Shown: positions 14,444 to 22,652 of the stretch, one piece after another | Layout of the letters: every line of letters begins with the position of its first letter | How positions within the stretch are numbered: position 1 is the stretch's first letter | Origin: Peribacillus simplex | GTDB lineage: Bacteria > Bacillota > Bacilli > Bacillales > DSM-1321 | Direction: 5' to 3' | NCBI RefSeq assembly: GCF_001542915.1 | Contig: NZ_LNNH01000003.1 | Coordinates: 89,767 to 153,766 of the forward strand | DNA length: 64,000 nt | Translations under genes and position numbers: made by a program | The notes under the pieces: generated by a model | The model's database searches: none | Seen by the model: the letters and a program-made list of their open reading frames with translations, nothing else | Told to the model about the DNA's origin: nothing

Positions 14444-16252
14444 ATGAGCAGCTCTTTCTTTACTTTCTTTCTCATCAGTAATATCACATTGTCTCTCATT
14501 TATTGCATGATCCTTCTCATAAAAAAGCTATTAAAAATACAAATAACTGTAAATACCCAATATTATATCAGCGTCATTTCCCTATTGTTATTGATTGTTC
14601 CTTTTATCCCTTTTCATTTTCTAAAAACAAATTCTTTTTTTGATTGGATGATAAACTTAGGTGCAAGCAATCCAAAGTTAGCGAATATCCATTCTGCAGG
14701 TAAAACATCAACAACAAGTGTTCAAAATGCAAATTGGCTACAAGATTTTTCCCTGTCAATTGAACAATCACCTTTCCGAATGATGGATTCTATTTTTTTC
14801 ATAGTATGGATATCAGGAATGATTTTTATCCTTTTGGCTACTTTATATAGCAATCTAAGAATTTATAAGATAAGAAAAAACCTACAAGTAATAGAAAACA
14901 AGGAGTTATCCACGCTTTTTTATACATGTAAAAAGGATATACATTTTAATAAAAAAGTGGTCTTGGGGTATTCCTCATTGATAAAATCACCCATTACTTT
15001 TGGTGTCATCACTCCATATATTGTCATACCAAAAGATATTTCCATGCTTTCTACGGAAGAGATGAAATGTATACTGCTTCACGAGTTGTATCATTGTAAA
15101 CGAAGAGATATGCTAGTGAACTATTTCATGTGTCTAGCTAGAACTGTATATTGGTTTAATCCTCTCGTATGGTATTTCTTGAATGAAATGAAAACCGAGA
15201 TGGAGATTTCATGCGATTATGCAGTTTTAAGATCGCTGGATGATGAGTCACATCTAAAATATGGTGAGGTTATTTTAAAATTCGCATCTCTTTCCAAACG
15301 TACATCATCTTTGTTAGTGGCTTCGGAAATTAGCAGGTCTTACAAACAAGTAAAAAGGCGTATTGTCAAGATCAGTGATTTTCGGGTTGAATCAAATATG
15401 CTAAAGATGAAAAGTGCTCTAGTATTCATCTTTTTTTTAGCGATCATTTTGATGAGTATTCCTTCTTTATCTGTATTGGCCCTGAGCAAAGAAAAAGAAA
15501 CACATCCTCTTTCTTATACTAATGTAGTGTATAAGGATTACAGCCGCTTTTTCGATAAACTTACGGCAAGTACTGTAATATACGACACCAAGATGAAGCA
15601 GTATACGATATACAACAAGGAAGAAAGCACTACCAGGTTTCACCCTACTTCCACTTATAAAATATTCAGTGCATTGTTCGCTCTTGATTCCGGGATTATT
15701 TCAAGGGACAATTCCCAAATGACTTGGGATGGGACCTTATATCCATATGAGGAATGGAATAAAGATCAAGATTTATTCTCAGCAATGGAAAGCTCATCCT
15801 CATGGTATTTTCAAAAACTCGATCACCAGATAGGAAAAAGGAAATTACAAAATTACTTTGAACAGATACAATATGGAAATCGCGATTTATCGGGCGACTT
15901 ATCTAATTATTGGCTTGACGGTTCACTAAAAATTTCTCCTGTCGAACAGGTGGATATGTTGAAAAAATTTTATGATAATGAATTTTCTTTTGAACCATCT
16001 AATATTCAAACTGTGAAAGACTCCTTGCTTTTAGAAGAATCCAATGGCAATCTGTTATCCGGAAAAACGGGGACGACAGCTGTAAACGGGGAAAATATAA
16101 GTGGCTGGTTTGTAGGATATGTAGAAACTTCAGATAATACCTTTTTCTTCGCCTTTCACATTCAAGGTGAAAAGGATTCAGGTGGAAGCAATGTTGCTGA
16201 GATGGCACTTTCCATCTTGGAGAAGGAGCATATTTATCAATCCGCATTCTGA
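14444..16252 (+). CDS. blaR1: BlaR1/MecR1-type beta-lactam sensor-transducer
   Basis: A 602-residue membrane sensor protease. Several N-terminal helices surround a cytoplasmic M56 metallopeptidase with HELYH (213-217) and a downstream CDYA segment. An RR pair at 305-306 (KRRIVK) resembles the BlaR1 self-cleavage site. After a last membrane helix (about 325-346) comes an extracellular class D-like sensor with STYK (403-406), whose Ser is acylated by beta-lactams, and a KTGTT motif near 545. Binding should activate the protease and remove BlaI. Cotranscribed with blaI; a terminator follows. No beta-lactamase gene is nearby. Confidence 0.95.
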   Translation: MSSSFFTFFLISNITLSLIYCMILLIKKLLKIQITVNTQYYISVISLLLLIVPFIPFHFLKTNSFFDWMINLGASNPKLANIHSAGKTSTTSVQNANWLQDFSLSIEQSPFRMMDSIFFIVWISGMIFILLATLYSNLRIYKIRKNLQVIENKELSTLFYTCKKDIHFNKKVVLGYSSLIKSPITFGVITPYIVIPKDISMLSTEEMKCILLHELYHCKRRDMLVNYFMCLARTVYWFNPLVWYFLNEMKTEMEISCDYAVLRSLDDESHLKYGEVILKFASLSKRTSSLLVASEISRSYKQVKRRIVKISDFRVESNMLKMKSALVFIFFLAIILMSIPSLSVLALSKEKETHPLSYTNVVYKDYSRFFDKLTASTVIYDTKMKQYTIYNKEESTTRFHPTSTYKIFSALFALDSGIISRDNSQMTWDGTLYPYEEWNKDQDLFSAMESSSSWYFQKLDHQIGKRKLQNYFEQIQYGNRDLSGDLSNYWLDGSLKISPVEQVDMLKKFYDNEFSFEPSNIQTVKDSLLLEESNGNLLSGKTGTTAVNGENISGWFVGYVETSDNTFFFAFHIQGEKDSGGSNVAEMALSILEKEHIYQSAF

Positions 16253-16294
16253 TCGATACGATTTTTTTCATTTCTCGATATAAGCTCCAAGATT

Positions 16295-16345
16295 AGAGCA
16301 TGTTTTGTTGCTGCGGGCCAAAACATGCTCTTATTTTTCTTTTTT
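16295..16345 (+). terminator. terminator of blaI-blaR1
   Basis: AGAGCATGTTTTG (16295-16307) pairs with CAAAACATGCTCT (16319-16331), then TATTTTTCTTTTTTT. Confidence 0.9.
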
Positions 16346-16429
16346 TGCTGTATTTTCCCTTACTGTATTATATGAGGAAAGACTCTTATGATGGGATTCA
16401 TCTTCTTGCGCCTTACTATCAGCACCATA

Positions 16430-16550
16430 CCAACTCCATGACCAAGAGGACGTGCGGTGGAGCCCTTCGACGTGAACGCCTTGGGGCACCCTCACCTGTC
16501 CCGCTGCTCCCGCAGGCATCTCGTACTTCTGCTCCAAGGAACCCGAAATA
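16430..16550. repeat. dispersed intergenic repeat, copy B (inverted)
   Basis: GC-rich block whose minus strand reads GATGCCTGCGGGAGCAGCGG, later CAAGGCG and CCGCACG in the same order as copy A near 960-1070. The remainder of 16346-16936 has only small imperfect hairpins (16590-16625) and no supported gene. Confidence 0.5.
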
Positions 16551-16936
16551 GTTTCGTTTTAAAAACAACAATCTATACGAAATGAGCCTAAACAAAAGAA
16601 AAAAAGAGACATCATAGTTGTCCCTTTTTACACCTTTATCCAAACCCCTCACCATACTCCTACCGTTAACCACTCTAAGATGGGAGAGAATTCAATGATT
16701 TTGTATTGGCCATAGCAGTACTAGATCGACTGCTTCACACTCGGATCGACAGCACATTTCAATATTTTAATGGGTGATGCGTCCATTAAATGCCCCTTAT
16801 TCTCTGCCAACAGGCAATGGAATTTCGTCCTTTTCCTTATCTAAAAGTGTAAAGAATTATATCCATAATCAGCTAAATGAATCGAAGAATAGACCAAGTC
16901 GCCTTGGCACCCTTTGCTAAACAGACTCTTTTATTT

Positions 16937-17368
16937 TTAGTGCTGTATTTGATCTCTATCCTCGGAAATCGAGCTTAGGGCAATGCCCGCCTCCGAACTT
17001 GTTTGTTTGTGTATGGCAAGATCCCCTAAAGCAACGATACCGAGCAGCTTGCCATTTTCGACAATAGGAAGTCTCCTGATTTGTTCATTACCCATTAACT
17101 CTTCCGCTTCGTCCACTGACATATCGGGAGTGCCCGTTATAAGATGAGTGGAAATCACGTCGGTTATTCTGGTTGAATTCGGTTTTTTTCCGGCAACACA
17201 GCGAAGCACGATATCCCTATCGGTGATGACGCCGACCAACTGGCCACTATCCAAGACAGGAATGATACCCACATCATGGTCCTTCATTTTTACGGCTGCC
17301 TCATAAATATTATCTTCCACTGTACAAAAGTCCACATCCGTAGACATAATATCCCTTAAAGTAGTCAT
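16937..17368 (-). CDS. CBS-domain protein
   Basis: A 143-residue cytoplasmic protein made of two CBS motifs (about 10-60 and 72-125), the pair forming one Bateman module that binds adenine nucleotides or similar ligands. Typical elements are VGIIPVLDSGQLVGVITDRD and IRRLPIVENGKLLGIVALGD. It resembles B. subtilis YhcV-type stand-alone CBS proteins. ATG 17368 is preferred because GGAGGG lies six bases upstream; an upstream in-frame ATG at 17389 overlaps nothing useful. The metallo-hydrolase gene lies 77 bp upstream on the same strand. Target unknown. Confidence 0.85.
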   Translation of the reverse strand: MTTLRDIMSTDVDFCTVEDNIYEAAVKMKDHDVGIIPVLDSGQLVGVITDRDIVLRCVAGKKPNSTRITDVISTHLITGTPDMSVDEAEELMGNEQIRRLPIVENGKLLGIVALGDLAIHKQTSSEAGIALSSISEDRDQIQH

Positions 17369-17445
17369 GGAAATCCCTCCATTATTCACGCGTTTCTTGT
17401 TTATTGTTGACTATAGGAAAGATATTATTCAGCTTGATGCAAGGT

Positions 17446-18282
17446 TCATTCCACATACTTCCCATGATCGGGCTTTGCCAACGAGTCGAATTCCCTTGAT
17501 AGCTTCGATAGCCCACTATCCAATTCTTCCCCATCGACAGGATACCCGTGCCCCGTTACAGCCGCCTTGGGCTTCAATGCTGCCAGCACGCTCACAGATT
17601 GCTTAGCCGACTCCCAATCGGTTGTCAAATAACGCGGCGGGCCTGATATTTCCCTTTCCTGGGTGAAAACCTTATATAAAGAATCTTGCCTGACATTCAC
17701 AAAAGCATCCCCTGCAATCAGACTACGATCACTTTCCCGAAAAAGTGAAATATGACCTTTGGTGTGACCCGGGGTATGGATCCATTTCCATCCGTCAAGA
17801 AATGGGATAGACTGGTCGTCTGGAAGGGGTTGAACTTTTTCGTCCAGATTGATTCCTTCATTCGGAAACATCCAAGAAATCTTGGCAACCATTCCCCCTT
17901 CTACAGATGGGTCAGGCTCAGGGTAACTTTCTTGTCCCGTCAAATAAGGCATTTCTTTTAGGTGGGCATAGACAGGCACCTCCCAATGTTCCATCAGTTC
18001 GATCAATGCACCAACATGGTCGAAATGGCCGTGGGTCAATATTATGGCTGCCGGTGGATGGTTCGGTCCGTATATGGCTTCTGCGGTCTTCTTTATTACC
18101 TCCGCTGAACGTGGCATTCCGGCATCGACCAATACCCATTCATCCCTTTTCGGAAGCCCTAAAAAAATGACATTGACGATTTGAACCGTTAGACAATAAA
18201 TACCCTCCCTAACTTTCCTGACATCCCCATTGCTCATTGATGTCATTGGCAAAATTTTTTCATTCAAATGGTGATCATCCAT
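17446..18282 (-). CDS. MBL-fold metallo-hydrolase
   Basis: A 278-residue metallo-beta-lactamase-fold hydrolase. The zinc-binding signature THGHFDH is at 83-89 (His84, His86, Asp88, His89), with further ligands in HTPGHTKGH and GHGYPVDG. Such proteins include glyoxalase II-like thioesterases and other hydrolases; the substrate cannot be assigned. Despite the fold it shows no feature pointing to antibiotic hydrolysis. ATG 18282 follows AGGAGGT six bases upstream; an upstream ATG at 18306 is less likely. Gene order on the minus strand continues to the CBS protein. Confidence 0.88.
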   Translation of the reverse strand: MDDHHLNEKILPMTSMSNGDVRKVREGIYCLTVQIVNVIFLGLPKRDEWVLVDAGMPRSAEVIKKTAEAIYGPNHPPAAIILTHGHFDHVGALIELMEHWEVPVYAHLKEMPYLTGQESYPEPDPSVEGGMVAKISWMFPNEGINLDEKVQPLPDDQSIPFLDGWKWIHTPGHTKGHISLFRESDRSLIAGDAFVNVRQDSLYKVFTQEREISGPPRYLTTDWESAKQSVSVLAALKPKAAVTGHGYPVDGEELDSGLSKLSREFDSLAKPDHGKYVE

Positions 18283-18338
18283 GTTTAAACCTCCTGATTT
18301 GGACATATTGTCGTTAGATTACCCTTTACATGAAAATA

Positions 18339-18372
18339 AAAACCAGCCTATAATTTTTTATAGGCTGGTTTT
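18339..18372 (-). terminator. terminator after ABC permease gene
   Basis: AAAACCAGCCTATAA and TTATAGGCTGGTTTT form a 15-bp stem, ending three bases before the stop codon of the leftward permease gene (18375). Confidence 0.85.
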
Positions 18373-18374
18373 CA

Positions 18375-19364
18375 TTAATAAACATCCTTCCGGGTAAAAG
18401 CGGCAAACGAGACGAGTAAAGCAAGCAGCCACCAGACGAGAAGCGTTATGACGGAGGATAAAAGGGTCATCCCCTCGATTGGCGGCGCCGAACCGCTAAT
18501 GTAGGTGGTCAACTTCAAATTCACCATGAAGAAATATTTTGCTGATTCCCATGAAGAAACCATATTGTTCAGGATAGCTCCTGAAATCAAGGCTGCTAGC
18601 ATGATACCCATTCCTGCCGGTGTACTGCGCACGAGGACCGATAGCATGAACGAAAGCGTTCCTATCACGACCGCAACCAACCATACAAGTCCCAAATCCA
18701 TCAAAAGGAATTTCCATTGTTCCACTAGCCTTACTTGGCTGACATCCACATCTGCGCCGTTCAATTCGAATCCGGTAATCACCGGGGCCGCCCAGCCTTG
18801 ATAGCCAAAAACAAGACCAGATAATAAATAGGACAATGAGGCTGTCATCGCCACGATAATCGATACCGACAACAATAAGGTTATATATTTGCTCATTAAG
18901 ATTTTCCACCGCTTCACTGGCCGTGTCAGCAGAAGTTTAATCGTCCCTTGACTATTTTCCGAGGAAACTAAATCGCTTGCTACAATCATGATGAGCAATG
19001 GAATGAACAAATCGATGGCATTTTCCAAAAACATGCGGGTAAAAGTGGCAGCCCCTGGTTCTGAGGGGTTTATATCGTGATCAAGGTAATACTGCTGCTG
19101 CTTCAGTCCCACTTCGAGCTGTTCACGCCACTCATCAAGCATCCTATTTGAGCTTAAGCGATTTTGTGTATCAATGATCTGCTGCTGAAGGGCAGCTCGC
19201 CAATCGGTAGTACCTAACTTCTCCTTCTGCTCTTCCGCTTGCTTATATTGTGCGTACGTAAACATCAGCACCAAAATCCCGACGATGATCCCAATTATGA
19301 CCAATCGTTTTTTTGCCAACAACTTCATCATTTCATTCTGGATCAGGTTATTCAATACCAGCAC
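18375..19364 (-). CDS. ABC transporter permease (ABC-2 type)
   Basis: A 329-residue membrane protein with about six hydrophobic helices. One near residues 18-37 precedes a long extracytoplasmic loop (about 40-105), and the rest cluster at 110-325. The SENSQGTIKLLLTRPVKRW segment is typical of ABC-2 permeases next to the coupling helix. It is paired with the upstream ATPase gene, overlapping it by 17 bp, so translation is coupled. Start could be GTG 19364 or TTG 19355 (GGGGGTG upstream). The exported substrate is unknown. Confidence 0.9.
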   Translation of the reverse strand: MLVLNNLIQNEMMKLLAKKRLVIIGIIVGILVLMFTYAQYKQAEEQKEKLGTTDWRAALQQQIIDTQNRLSSNRMLDEWREQLEVGLKQQQYYLDHDINPSEPGAATFTRMFLENAIDLFIPLLIMIVASDLVSSENSQGTIKLLLTRPVKRWKILMSKYITLLLSVSIIVAMTASLSYLLSGLVFGYQGWAAPVITGFELNGADVDVSQVRLVEQWKFLLMDLGLVWLVAVVIGTLSFMLSVLVRSTPAGMGIMLAALISGAILNNMVSSWESAKYFFMVNLKLTTYISGSAPPIEGMTLLSSVITLLVWWLLALLVSFAAFTRKDVY

Positions 19365-20262
19365 CCCCGCCGCCGGTTACTTGTAAAAATAATTCTTCAA
19401 GGCCCGGGAGCTTCCGGTTCATTTCATGCACCTTCACTCCTGCCCGGATAAGGGCCGCATTCCATTCAGGTGTTTCAAGTTCATCGTAAGCGGTAATGAT
19501 GTATTTTTGGTCCATGCTCACTTCCGTGAACCCACTTAGGATTTCCAGTCCTTTTTGGACTGGCTCAACCCTCCACAAAATCCTCTCTTGTGTAGCTAAT
19601 AGCCTTTCCACAGTATCCGTCTGAATTATTTGTCCATTTTTTATGATGGCAACCCGGTCACAAAGCTGCTGGATTTCACCTAATAAATGTGATGATACGA
19701 GAACACTCATCCCTTCTTCTTCAGCCAATTTCCTGATGAACTGACGCATTTCCCGGATCCCTGCAGGATCAAGGCCATTGGTCGGTTCATCCAAAATCAA
19801 CAGCTTCGGACTATTCAGCATGGCCTGTGCAATTCCCAACCGCTGCCTCATTCCTAGCGAATAGGTCTTCACTTTATCATGAATTCTCGCTTGCAGGCCG
19901 ACCAGCTCTACAACCTCGCTTATTCTTTGCTTACCCACTTCAGGCAGCATTCTGGCAAAGTGAAGCAAATTATCCCAACCACTCAAAAATGGGTAAAGTT
20001 CTGGATTTTCAACGATACAGCCCATATATTGCATCGCCTTCGTGAAATCCTTGCGTACATCAAACCCGCAAATTCGGATGGATCCCGCAGTTGGCTTAAT
20101 GAGTCCAACCAGCATGCGTATGGTCGTCGTTTTACCGGCCCCATTCGGCCCTAAAAAGCCAAAAACCTCGCCTTCAATCAGGTCGAAATCGATTCCTTTA
20201 ATAATTTCCCTGTCGCCAATCTTTTTTTTCAAGCCTTTGACAGACAATGTCACCTGTTTCAT
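19348..20262 (-). CDS. ABC transporter ATP-binding protein
   Basis: A 304-residue cytoplasmic ATPase subunit. Walker A GPNGAGKTT is at 38-46; the signature YSLGMRQRLGIAQAM and Walker B LLILDEPTNGLDP follow in normal order, and the H-loop is in SSHLLGE. The C-terminal extension (after about 215) resembles CcmA/BcrA-type drug or peptide exporters. Its ATG overlaps the stop of the upstream SGNH hydrolase gene by 4 bp (ATGA), and its end overlaps the permease gene, so the three form one operon. Confidence 0.93.
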   Translation of the reverse strand: MKQVTLSVKGLKKKIGDREIIKGIDFDLIEGEVFGFLGPNGAGKTTTIRMLVGLIKPTAGSIRICGFDVRKDFTKAMQYMGCIVENPELYPFLSGWDNLLHFARMLPEVGKQRISEVVELVGLQARIHDKVKTYSLGMRQRLGIAQAMLNSPKLLILDEPTNGLDPAGIREMRQFIRKLAEEEGMSVLVSSHLLGEIQQLCDRVAIIKNGQIIQTDTVERLLATQERILWRVEPVQKGLEILSGFTEVSMDQKYIITAYDELETPEWNAALIRAGVKVHEMNRKLPGLEELFLQVTGGGGAGIE

Positions 20263-21056
20263 CGTTCCTCATCCTCCCACTTTATTAAAGGAGCAACCCT
20301 ATCTGCTATTAAACGATACCCTTTCTTATTAGGGTGAAAATTATCCGTATACAAATAATCATTAACAGACAATTGGAAAAGGTCAAAGGTCGGCACGAAA
20401 ATGGCATTTTTATAGTGGGCCACGACTTCTGCCGTATCATTATTCCAATCCCTAACAATTCGGTTCGTATCCAGATCATCATCCAATTCTATAAACGGAT
20501 TATATAAACCAAGCAAAAAAATGGTAGCTTTATCATTGACTTGATTGATATTCTTAAAAATGCCATTTAAGTTTTCCATATATTTCTGTTGTGATTCTGC
20601 GATGACCTGACTATCATAATCAATCAGCGTCTGACCTTTCTGAAATAAGTCATTGCCGCCAATTGTCAGTAAAATAACATCGGCCGCCTTGATTTGGCGC
20701 CTCACTTCCGTTTGCTTGACTTGCTGCACTAATTCTTCTGAAACTTGTCCATTGATGCCGAGGTTGTGAATGATCGGTTTATGCTTATATTCACTCTCCA
20801 AATCTTCTAAAACAAGTCCGACGTATCCTTTTCCTGACTCATCACCTGTACCTCGTGTGAGCGAATCACCCAATGCCACGACCGTAAAGTCATTAGGCAG
20901 ATCCTTTTTGTTGGGGACCGCTTCATTTGCTCCCATATCAGAAGATTTCTTTCCATAATGATCAAAAATCGTCCATCCGAGACAAAATAAAAAAAACAGT
21001 CCTACAACCGCTGAAACTATCGTAGTAACCAACACTTTGGTTTTGCTCAAGAACAC
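20259..21056 (-). CDS. SGNH/GDSL-type hydrolase, membrane anchored
   Basis: A 265-residue esterase-like protein with one N-terminal membrane helix (about 8-30), so the catalytic domain likely faces outside. The motif blocks are GDSL (63-66, Ser65 nucleophile), a Gly block in NLGINGQ, GGND, and the Asp-His pair in DNFHPNKKG near the C-terminus. Together they mark the SGNH fold, similar to B. subtilis YpmR. GTG 21056 or TTG 21050 may be the start (GGGAAGGATGA upstream). First gene of a three-gene unit with the ABC transporter. Substrate not predictable. Confidence 0.9.
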   Translation of the reverse strand: MFLSKTKVLVTTIVSAVVGLFFLFCLGWTIFDHYGKKSSDMGANEAVPNKKDLPNDFTVVALGDSLTRGTGDESGKGYVGLVLEDLESEYKHKPIIHNLGINGQVSEELVQQVKQTEVRRQIKAADVILLTIGGNDLFQKGQTLIDYDSQVIAESQQKYMENLNGIFKNINQVNDKATIFLLGLYNPFIELDDDLDTNRIVRDWNNDTAEVVAHYKNAIFVPTFDLFQLSVNDYLYTDNFHPNKKGYRLIADRVAPLIKWEDEER

Positions 21057-21164
21057 TCATCCTTCCCTTCATTCTCTACTTTCCATTAAATCATATTATT
21101 TCCAAAAACAAAAAACTGATTGCTCCCGAATTAAAAAAATCAACATATCCCCTTAAACGCTCGG

Positions 21165-21235
21165 ACTCCCGAGCAGGTGCAGATGGCTCACGAACCGCCT
21201 CTGGAAAGCTGATTGGCCTGCAGTAAAATGAAAAC
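21165..21235. repeat. dispersed intergenic repeat, copy C (partial)
   Basis: Ends in GCCTGCAGTAAAATGAAAAC, nearly the same as the end of copy A near 1088-1106. Located between the MFS and SGNH genes. Confidence 0.45.
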
Positions 21236-21279
21236 AAAAAACTGCAGACATCCCCCAGTACTTCCAAGGTCGTCTGCAG
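21230..21279 (-). terminator. terminator of MFS gene
   Basis: CTGCAGAC (21242-21249) and GTCTGCAG (21272-21279) pair; on the minus strand the stem is followed by TTTTTTGTTTT. The MFS stop codon is at 21303. Confidence 0.75.
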
Positions 21280-21302
21280 CGGTCTTCAAGAATGGAATAC
21301 CA

Positions 21303-22538
21303 TTACATTTCTAATTTGTCGGCTTTTATCCTTGGCACTTTATGTTCATTATCCAATCTCATAAGCCAGATTGTAAGCAGCATGCCAATCAGGGTAAGTA
21401 CCCCGTAGAAGAAATACACTGCATATATACCTGAATGATCCAGGATGATTCCGCCAGTAAAGGTGCTGAACCAATTTCCCAATCCATTGCCGATTGCCGA
21501 ATAAAGCGTAATGGCCGTAACGGTAATATGGGCTGGGACAACTTTGCGGATATACTGTAAGGCTGCAGGAATGAATAGGCCCAATGAAAACCCTTGGATG
21601 ACCGAAGTCACGTATACCGTAGCTAAACTCGGTTCGCTAAAATACAGTCCCCAGCGAATCAACGAGCCTGCTCCAGCCAATAAAGTAATGGGAAGCAAGC
21701 CTATTCTATGAATCCAACTGCCCGCCATTCTCATGAACGGGATTTCCGACAATACAGCCAGGAGGAAGGCAATTCCGATTCCAGTATATGTCCCGCCTCT
21801 CGCCTCAACAAATAAACCATAATATACGTTATTTGCCAAATTCGGACCAAAGAGCAGGAATGTTATCGCAAGGAATATTAGGAATCTCTTCATTTTGAAC
21901 AATTCTTTCATCCCGCTGAAAACCTTCACCTTTCCTTTAGGCGGCTCTTCCGGCAACCGGAGTGCTAGAATGGCCGCAACCAATAGACCAAAGAAAAAGG
22001 CGTAAAATATAACCGCTGGACCAATGAACGATTCAGATAGCTTTCCCATCATAAAAACGGCCACACCAAAACCGAGTGAACCGAATAAACGGATTTTCCC
22101 ATAATTCGATTTGATTCTTGTCGTGTATTGAAGCGTGATGCTATCCGAGACGGGAATGATGGCGCTTTGAAAGACAGCCAACGCAATCGCAACGGCGACT
22201 AAAAGTAAATAGGGCTCGAACAGCAAGTACCCTAACCCGAATACACCAGCAAGTAATGAGGTCAATGCCAGTATTTTTGCAGGTTTTCCGCTCCAATCAC
22301 AGACAATTCCCCAAATGGGCTGAAATAGGATCATCACGATCGGTCCTACAGACATAATCGATCCTATTTCAAGACCGGACAAGCCGGCTTCGTTGGCTAA
22401 ATAAACGCTTAACAGCGGCGTTAAACTTCCAACAGCAAAAAAAGAAAATAGGTAAAACACCTTTAAACTTACAATATTAGCTCGTATTTGTTTTTCCAAA
22501 TCCAGTTTCCCCCATGCAGTCATCTTCTCCCGCGACAA
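21303..22538 (-). CDS. MFS transporter (LacY/nucleoside-symporter-like branch)
   Basis: A 411-residue integral membrane protein with about twelve hydrophobic helices and a short charged C-terminus. The first helix region SLKVFYLFSFFAVGSLTPLLS and the loop motif GIVCDWSGKPAKIL fit the MFS_1-like group to which YwbF and LacY-type symporters belong. Substrate not predictable. TTG 22538 is used as start (AAGG at a fair distance); ATG 22523 is possible. It is a single gene with its own terminator downstream. Confidence 0.88.
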   Translation of the reverse strand: MSREKMTAWGKLDLEKQIRANIVSLKVFYLFSFFAVGSLTPLLSVYLANEAGLSGLEIGSIMSVGPIVMILFQPIWGIVCDWSGKPAKILALTSLLAGVFGLGYLLFEPYLLLVAVAIALAVFQSAIIPVSDSITLQYTTRIKSNYGKIRLFGSLGFGVAVFMMGKLSESFIGPAVIFYAFFFGLLVAAILALRLPEEPPKGKVKVFSGMKELFKMKRFLIFLAITFLLFGPNLANNVYYGLFVEARGGTYTGIGIAFLLAVLSEIPFMRMAGSWIHRIGLLPITLLAGAGSLIRWGLYFSEPSLATVYVTSVIQGFSLGLFIPAALQYIRKVVPAHITVTAITLYSAIGNGLGNWFSTFTGGIILDHSGIYAVYFFYGVLTLIGMLLTIWLMRLDNEHKVPRIKADKLEM

Positions 22539-22652
22539 CCGTTGCCTTCTCCAATTTTACTGATATTCCCATTCATGAAAAACGCCTCAACGTCCATAGG
22601 CATGATTAGGCCGGCACCAGACATATTCCGGCCTATTGGGCGGATGATTCGT

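Noticed and set aside
17446..18282. MBL-fold gene as a possible beta-lactamase partner of blaI-blaR1
   Set aside because: It is over 1 kb beyond the blaR1 terminator, on the other strand, and has no signal peptide; it looks like a cytoplasmic hydrolase.
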